Source: Laguncularia racemosa
Taxonomy: Eukaryota > Streptophyta > Magnoliopsida > Myrtales > Combretaceae
Direction: 5' to 3'
Assembly (NCBI GenBank): GCA_037954665.1
Contig: JBBMOL010000133.1
Coordinates: forward strand, 1,364,001 to 1,428,000
Length of the DNA: 64,000 nucleotides
Shown here: piece by piece, positions 56,641-64,000 of the stretch
How positions within the stretch are numbered: the stretch's first letter is position 1
Layout: each line of letters starts with the position of its first letter
Notes under the pieces: model-generated
The model's database searches: none
The model's input: only the letters and a program-made list of their open reading frames with translations
What the model was told of the DNA's origin: nothing
Translations under genes and position numbers: made by a program

Positions 56641-59600
56641 CAGTAATAAGAAGAAGCAAACCCGAAGAGATCAATAAATAGAGAAGGGTTTGTGAGTTTG
56701 TGTAACGTTTGTTCGACAAAAAGGGTATATATGGAAAAGAATTAATACGAGTCCGAAGGGTTCCCCTTTTTTTTTTTTTTGTTTATTATTTTAGAGAGAG
56801 AAAGAGGGTGAGCTGGCGAAGAGAAAGTCGTGAGGGTTATAAACAAGTCCTAATAAGAAATAAGAATACTAGTATTACTGGTGAGAGCAGTAGTGGTTGG
56901 ATTTTGGTTGTTGCATGACATGACTTTTGATTTTTATTTTCAATCAAATGGGTGTTTCTCTGGTATGTGTTTGTGGGTATTGTGTATAGGTCAATAGGTG
57001 TTGCGTTTTTGTATAGAGGAAGAGAGAGAGAGACTGAGGAAGGAGTCGAGTCAGGTCAGGCCATGACATTGGTGTAAGGGGAAATCCTGTCATGGGAAGG
57101 AGACGAGGATTTTGAAAAGTGTACTTTTCATTCATTTCTTATTATTATTATTATTTTTTTTAATTTTGAGCTTCTTGTTGTTTCTTTTGCTATTTCCCAT
57201 GACATATGATTTTCATAATGCTTATTTTAGTATTTAGTTTTAGCATTTCCTTTCTGCGAGAACAAAGCCTATGTCATGCCATGTTCATTTTTTCTTCCCT
57301 CCAAATGTTCATTTTTTACATTTTGATTTTTACCCTAAGGTTAATTCTAATTGTGCCCAACGATGTATTATATATTTTAAAACTTCTAATACATTTTTTT
57401 TCTATACATTTCTATTTAGTTTTTATATTTTATCCAAATAAATTTCGTAACGATTGTTTTAAATTGAAAAACCATTTAAAATATATATACAAATAGACAA
57501 ATATGTATACATCTCAATATGATATTTTATGGAATAAAAAAAATCCACATAATTAAGTAATTATCATGTATTAGATATGTTATAACTAATAGTGCTTATT
57601 ATAAAACTGACTATTTCAAAATAGACATTGTTTTTATGAAAAATGTTTATATGGATTTGATACAATGCACCCTATAGTATGATTTATTAAAAGGATTCGT
57701 TTGTATAGAAATAGAATCCACCATTTTATGAAATGAAATGCAAATCACTTACTATGTTTTAATCATTTTAAAATGATCGAGAATTTAAAGACGATTTTAC
57801 ATATCTTTTTTCATTTAATCACTTGAATTTTATGGGTTCACATAGTTAAATGATTTACCCCATGTATTAGAGGCTTAACATCTAATGGCCGACTATATAT
57901 AACTCCTTTTGCTTTCTTGTGAACCAAAATTTGAGACGATATATATTGCTAACTATTAAGGGTGAATTGGATGAATACAAGTCATTGGCATTAATGCTAT
58001 CCTTTCGTTGGAATAGTATAGGTTTGAATTTTTATTTCTTATTTTATTAAATATATATATATACAAATTAATAGTAGCAATGCGAAAAAAAAAAAAAAAA
58101 AAGATGTGTATATTATATCATATTATAATAATGATGGGAGAAGGGTAAATGTAATCAAAATGCCGATTGTAGATATGATGAGACAAGATATTTATTTCTA
58201 TCTTCGACACGCCTTACCAAAATAAACTAATTTTCAACTAGAAAGACGGTACTTTGATTTCCTAAAATCAACGTTCGCAAAGGTTTGGTAATGCTGCTTA
58301 TTTCGAATAAATTACTTAGTTACAGAAAAGGGCTTTTGATCCGATCCGTCAGTAATAAAGCTTTTTTCTATAATAATCATTTTAATTAAAAAAAATTATC
58401 CAAAAAATATAAACTCTTTATTTCTATTTTAATAATTAAATACTATAACCATTTCATTAACATTACAAGGATAAAATAAAATAATCATTTCTTCCTATAA
58501 ATTCAATTGGATTGTGAGCATTTCTCGGTGGGATGATTTTTGGAAATGGTTATCACTGATCACAATGGACATGATGAGGTTACATGCAGCTAGCGACTTT
58601 TTGACCGTAGTAAGGTTAAAACAAGAGTTAAATAATATTTCTGTATTTGTATAGAAAAAAATTCGGAGTTTTCAAGTTAATTTCACTTTACTAATCTGTC
58701 CCTGTTATTATTGAATTTTATAAACCTAAATATTTTCAATTTTATAACCCTTTTTTTTTTGTTTTGTTTTCCTTCGATTACAAATCTTAGTTCCATTATG
58801 AAATTATTACTCCAACATTATGCAATAGGAGCAATCATAATAATATCATTACCTCAGTCTACTTTTTTATTATTATTTTTTTTTAACATAGCAATGACGT
58901 TTTCGTCACTGAGTTAGGGTCGTCAATAAAGGTAAGTATTTGGGTTGATAAAGTTAGAAAACAATAAGACTGGCTTAACAAAATCAACTTTTTAATTAAT
59001 AAAATAAAAAGAAAAGAAACGCAAAGTAGCAATCATTAAAGGAGTAAGGTTTAGGGGGGGGGGGGGGAATATTCCAATAATAGACAGCGTTAAAGGGGGG
59101 AAATAAAATTGTGGATACAAGGCCAGAGAGAAACGGTTCCCTCCATACAGGGCGAAATGATAGCAACTTTTATGATTGAAGACAAACAACAATAAATTGG
59201 TGCGACGTGAAAAGAACGCATTGATGTATATGGCTCCACATTGTAAGTTTCTTTTAGGGCATACCATATAGTTTGTATTAAACTTACGTTGTATTTACCC
59301 CTTCTATGATTATCTATTGTCAAAATTATCTTCTTTATATATATATATATTCAATCGTTTTCATGGTCTCTATTGCATTTCCCCACATTATATATATATA
59401 TATATATATATATATGACAGCCACTTGATTTGAGAATAACTGTTGTGTGTTAGTCTCTATATTTGTTTCCAGGGTCTCATTTATGTTATTTTATATCCTG
59501 CATTTGTATGGATATTTTTTAAAATTTTTATTTTGGACTGAGCTTAAGAAGAAAAGTAAATTTAAATTTATAACACGAAATTAAATCAATAGATTGGATT

Positions 59601-60789
59601 TTCTAAAACTAAACATAAGATCTTAAATGGTTCCTCATAATTTGTAGTCCAGCACCAAACAACTTGGTACGACTGGAGAGGATAGCACCGCCTTGAGATC
59701 ATGGCAATCTCATGCTAGGATCCAAATTTGTAAATTTCAAATAACGTACGAATGGAAACGAAACTCTTTGTTTTGCAGGATTAAAGACTGCTCTCATGGG
59801 CAATTAACCTTGTATGAGGGCCCCAGTTAGTAGGGGATTTGTCACTGTTTCTAAAATGTCTAGGCTGTGCTGCCTCTATTGTAACTAACTCATAATCATG
59901 GATGTGGATCACGACTGTTCGCTTTCTTGCATTTATCATGATTGCACGCGTTATAGTATGATGTGGATTTTAGGTACAACTTTTACTTACACAGCTTGTC
60001 TGCTGATTTCCGGTGTTGAATTGTAATTCAAGAGAATTTAATAATTATGTAATGTTTATTATATATTTATTATTTTTGTTAAATTGATATAAAAGTTATT
60101 AATAAAAAAAATAAATAAATTATTTGTTATACTTTTACGGTCTTTATTTTTTATGATTAATATAAATTCAGCGCAACTTATACTGCTAGACTATTTATAA
60201 ATAAAGGTGATAAAGAGACAACTGAATGGGGATGCAGATTAGACTCTTTTTAAATTATTTCCAAGTCCAGCCCACATCGAATTGAAGTTTACATGCGATT
60301 GGATGATGCTAGTGAAATAATTGAACAAACTTTTGTCCGAGCCCCAACGAAATTTAACATTTATTTCCTGTTCCAATGCCTCTTTTGCTGCGTAAAGATG
60401 CTCTTCCAAAGAGTGATCCAACCGTACAGACAGGGTATAGAATAGAATAGAGATCTATTTATAAGCTTTATCTCTCTTTTTTCCCTCTCAATTCATTAAA
60501 CTGACAATCCACTGGGAAAAAAACCAATAATCCAATCATTCTGTCACTTTCTTTTTAGTCCCTGTCTGATACTTATTTTAGTTTAAGAATAGCCGTCCGC
60601 AGTTTGGTGGTACCAGATGAGCAATTAAAAAGGGACTAATTCATCGTTCCATTCCATCGCCGGCCCTATTCGAATTTAGCGATAAGCAAATTTATCGTAA
60701 GATTTCATTCTGTAAGTATGAATAAAATATAAATTAAATAAATAATGATCATACAATTATTTACTTATAAAGTATTGATGTAATCGTAT
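56641..60789. other. ULT upstream region and intergenic DNA
   Basis: The first kilobase is probably the ULT promoter. No gene is seen further on: AT-rich DNA with TA microsatellites (59336-59350, 59389-59415), a G-run at about 59054-59067 and poly-A tracts. The open frame 60239-60421 (minus) has mixed composition but no recognisable motif. Confidence 0.5.
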
Positions 60790-62105
60790 TTACAAGAAAT
60801 CCATGCACATCCCATGTGTGTCTAATCCATCACCAGTTGATTAAGTCATACGGATACATGTAATTGTCATGCACACCACCAGGGCCCCTTTCATGTGAAC
60901 CACTCGATGAAGTCGCTCTTCCCACATTTGTATATACTATGCATGTTGGACCAACCAATCAACATCAATCATTCTTCGCGAGTCAATTTGATAAAAGCTT
61001 CGGCTGCATATTCACCGACTGTGAGATATGTTAGAATCCACCAAATTGCCTAACCACTCAATCTGGGAAATGCAACTCAATAATATGGAAACAAATTAGT
61101 GGCACTCGAGCAATCCAAATATGCATGCCACCTTTACAGAAATCAGGCAGAAAATTAATGACATTATCATTGTACGACTCTCATTCTACCTAAAAAATAG
61201 AAAATTGTATTAATTGTAAATGATCAATATTATGAAATGCAAGAAAAAGAATAAGTTAGTGAAATACCCGTGACATATTCTGCCTGTCCAACGTATCCTA
61301 ATATGCATTGACAACGTGGATGGGGTAATATTGTGTGCCCCTTTTCATGTTCCAACGTGCCACCAATAGACATCCAGCTTCTATATAAAGTCCATGTCAA
61401 CTAAGGGGTGCTATGTGGGAAAATCTATCCTAAGCCCACACTTATAGGAGAATGGCAATCCCTCCAATCTTGCGTATCGATAGCGATGACACGACACACA
61501 ATTGACGATATAACCACGCCAAACATGTGAATTCCCAGTTGGACATCCCAACAATGTCAAAATGCTCCAATAAGAGTAACCACATCGCATAGACGAGGGC
61601 GTTGAATTAAACGGCAAAGATAAATCCCTCCAACAGTTGCATTATGTAAGCACATGTGTATCGATGGATTTGCTCAACTTCGGCATCAAGTGGGAGCATC
61701 CAAAACATATCACGAAGCCACATCATGATAATATGCCACCCTCCTCAGGCCCCACCCTCGCCTCCAACAAATCTTCACAAATCGTATCCTAATCCAAGCA
61801 ACTACACTCTATAACTGCCTGACTATCTACAAAGAGTCCTAATTGGATCTCTACATCCTGTAGGGTAATAGTAAACTCTCTTGTTGGCATGTGAAATGTG
61901 TATGTCTCTGACCACTATCGTTCCATTAATGTTACAATCATGTGTCTATCCAGCGGTATGTACGATAGGGGCTTGCACCTTTAAATCTAGCCAAATGCAA
62001 CTATGGCTCCATTCAAGAATCGAGGGGGATAGTGTGCTTGTCACGATAGAGTGACAACTCATGCCATTGAACAGCAATGGTTACTTGATTCTATATTGAT
62101 AACAT
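60790..62105 (-). pseudogene. Plant mobile domain (PMD, MAIN-like) gene, decayed
   Basis: Minus-strand blocks in several frames match the PMD family ('serine/threonine-protein phosphatase 7 long form homolog' or MAIN-like): HELSLYRDKHTIPLDS (about 62085), LARFKGASPYRTYR, VTLMERW then ETYTFHMPTREFTITLQDVE (about 61930-61860) and IQLGL, IHRYTCAYIMQLLEGFIFA (about 61660), CLAWLYRQLC (about 61525), IRKIGGIAILL (about 61470), WWHVGT (about 61355) and MWEERLHRVV (about 60910). The order is the usual PMD order, but at least three frame changes and several stops break it. PMD genes occur both as host genes (MAIN) and inside MULE or gypsy elements; no element ends could be found, so the origin is open. 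Confidence 0.82.
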
Positions 62106-62279
62106 GTGAAATGTTTTAATATTTATAATGTAACGTAAACTAATTAATACGTGAAAGGTTATTTATCTCTCATTCCTAGATAGCCTGCGATCGATGTTCC
62201 TTCTACTGCATCAAGACTGAATGATCGAAAGGTTCAAACTTTATCTATTATGCAAAATAGAATATATATTAAAAAATTT

Positions 62280-63620
62280 AGTATATGTTACTATTAATAT
62301 CAATATATTAATTTATGACTTATTATCGACTATTTACTGTCTAATTAATAGTTAATTAATAACAACTAAAGTTTATAGCTACTTTTGCAGTAACAGAAAA
62401 AGATATTACATGTACAATCAATACAAAATTTTTCATTAATTAATTTTATAATGATTTAATGGCATCTTAATGACTAAATATCTTTAATTAATGATTATTA
62501 ATAAATACTTAATTTCATAGTTAATTCTACAAAAATATACAAATATTTTACATTTTCTACCAATACAAAATTTTTCACTAATTAATTTTATGATGATTAA
62601 TTAATGACATATTAACGACTAATTATCTTTAATTAATGGATCATTAATAAATGCTTAATTTTATAAATAATTCTACAAAAAATATAAAAATATTTTACAT
62701 TTTCTACCAATACAAAATTTTTCACTAATTAATTTTATGATGATTAATTAATGAAAAATTATCTTTAATTAATAGATTATTGATAACTATTTAATTTTAT
62801 AACTACTTCTACAAAAACATACAAATATTTTATATTTCCTACCAATACAAAAATTTTCACTAATTAATTTTATAACAATTAATTAATGACATATTAATGA
62901 CTAATCACATTTAATTAATGGATCATTAATAATTACTTAATTTTATAATTAATTCTACAAAAACATACAACTATTTTACATTTGCTACCAATACAAAATT
63001 TTTCACTAATTAATTTTATAACAGGTAATTAATGACATATTAATGACTAATCACCTTTAATTAATGGATAATTAAAACTACTTAATTTTATAAATAATTC
63101 TATAAAAACATACAACTATTTTATATTTGCAACAAAATTTTTCACTAATTAATTTTATAACAATTAATTAACAAATAATCATATTTAATTAATGAAACAT
63201 TAATAACTACTTAATTTTATAATTAATTGTACAAAACCAAACAAATATTTTACCAACACTAAATTTTTCACTTCTTAATTTTACAATAATTAATTAATGA
63301 CATATTAACGACTAATCAACTATAATTAACATATCATTAATAACTACTTAATTTTATAATTAATTAGACAAATTATTCATATATTTTACATTTGTAATTA
63401 ATAAAAAAAATTTACTAATTATTTTTCTAACAATTAATTATTACATATGAACAACTAATTAACAGTTAATTAACAATAACTTTATTTAATAAATATGTTT
63501 ACAAAAATACATTATACTAACACATAAACATAATTTATTTGTTAATGTTAATTAATCATATATTAATAACTAATTAATTACTAACTAATACTTAAATAAC
63601 AACAACTACTATTTCAACTA
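62280..63620. repeat. AT-rich tandem array, unit about 140 bp, about 8-9 copies
   Basis: The word ataccaaaatttttcactaa or close variants (core acaaaatttttcactaatta) recurs at about 62421, 62563, 62710, 62845, 62991, 63131, 63255 and 63400, spacing 124-147 bp. Each unit also carries ttaattaatgacatattaa, cattaataa(n)tacttaatttt and ttctacaaaaacatacaa. Outer copies are more diverged than central ones. Extremely AT-rich and full of TTAATTAA palindromes; no coding capacity. Confidence 0.9.
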
Positions 63621-64000
63621 AAATTGTGGAGTACATATAATTACACTTCTTTTTTGCATTTATCCGAAGTAATATAATAGCAAAAAGAAAATTATTTTTT
63701 CTTAAAAAAAATACCGAGATCTTGCTTTGATGAAAATATTTCCACATACTTACTTCAACAAACTAAAACCTGCGTGAAGCAAAAATTATGAAAATAAAAA
63801 TTTGCAAATAATGAGATAAAGTAAAATTTACAGAGAAAATAGAAAGATGAAAATATGAATATATGAACTCAAGATTCATATTTATATTACAAATTGTTGT
63901 GCAAAATTTGTTTCTATATATTATAAATCATATGTTATGATACTGTGTAAATTTACTATATCACTTTTATAGGTTTGCAACATTACTTTTATAATAATTT
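63621..64000. other. AT-rich end of the window
   Basis: I see no gene or clear repeat here. Confidence 0.5.

Noticed and set aside
60239..60421. 60-codon minus-strand frame starting MDHSLEEHLYAAKEALEQE
   Set aside because: Too short and without a known motif, promoter or neighbour to support it as a gene.
62280..63620. Could the regularly spaced repeats be a CRISPR-like array?
   Set aside because: Units are about 140 bp, repeat similarity runs through the whole unit with no unique spacers, and the context is plant nuclear DNA.

Overview
This window is nuclear DNA from a flowering plant, most likely a woody eudicot; the species cannot be fixed from sequence alone. The evidence is long AT-rich intergenic stretches, GT-AG introns, a mitochondrial lipoyl synthase, a P-class PPR protein, an ULTRAPETALA gene, plant-type hAT and Ty3/gypsy elements, SINEs and a plant mobile domain (PMD) pseudogene. 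I see no CRISPR array, operon, bacterial or viral gene, and no intact tRNA or rRNA gene.

Gene layout. (1) 881..1, minus: 5' part of a gene for a low-complexity MGCC-starting protein (At1g65710-like), cut by the window edge. (2) 7807..3974, minus: LIP1, mitochondrial lipoyl synthase, 4 exons, 389 aa. (3) 10066..15420, plus: SCAMP, 13 exons, 303 aa. (4) 22674..25607, plus: a P-class PPR protein, At1g73710 type, 977 aa, with an alternative spliced start at 22562. (5) 45488..45694, plus: a 68-aa protein with two CxxC knuckles; a frameshifted copy lies at 40198..40405. (6) 56582..51837, minus: ULTRAPETALA, 3 exons, 241 aa. The genes are unrelated housekeeping, organelle or developmental genes and do not form a pathway.

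Between them are transposable elements whose ends can be read directly. A degenerate 4.8-kb hAT element (17409..22228) has matching terminal inverted repeats and an 8-bp target duplication. A 6.5-kb Ty3/gypsy element (29976..36458) has two LTRs, a primer-binding site, a polypurine tract and a perfect 5-bp target duplication; its centre is occupied by a second, reversed, 5'-truncated gypsy element. A candidate solo LTR sits at 40965..41896. Two SINEs with target duplications lie at 46030..46161 and inside ULT intron 2 at 52959..53059. MITE-like repeats, a dispersed GAGCTTGAG-type repeat family and a LINE RNase H fragment are also present. The right end holds a decayed PMD (MAIN-like) gene and an AT-rich tandem array with a unit of about 140 bp.

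I found no clearly new biological system. The observations most worth a second look are the 68-aa zinc-ribbon-like gene with its decayed duplicates, the two competing N-termini of the PPR gene, and the chimeric nested retrotransposon.
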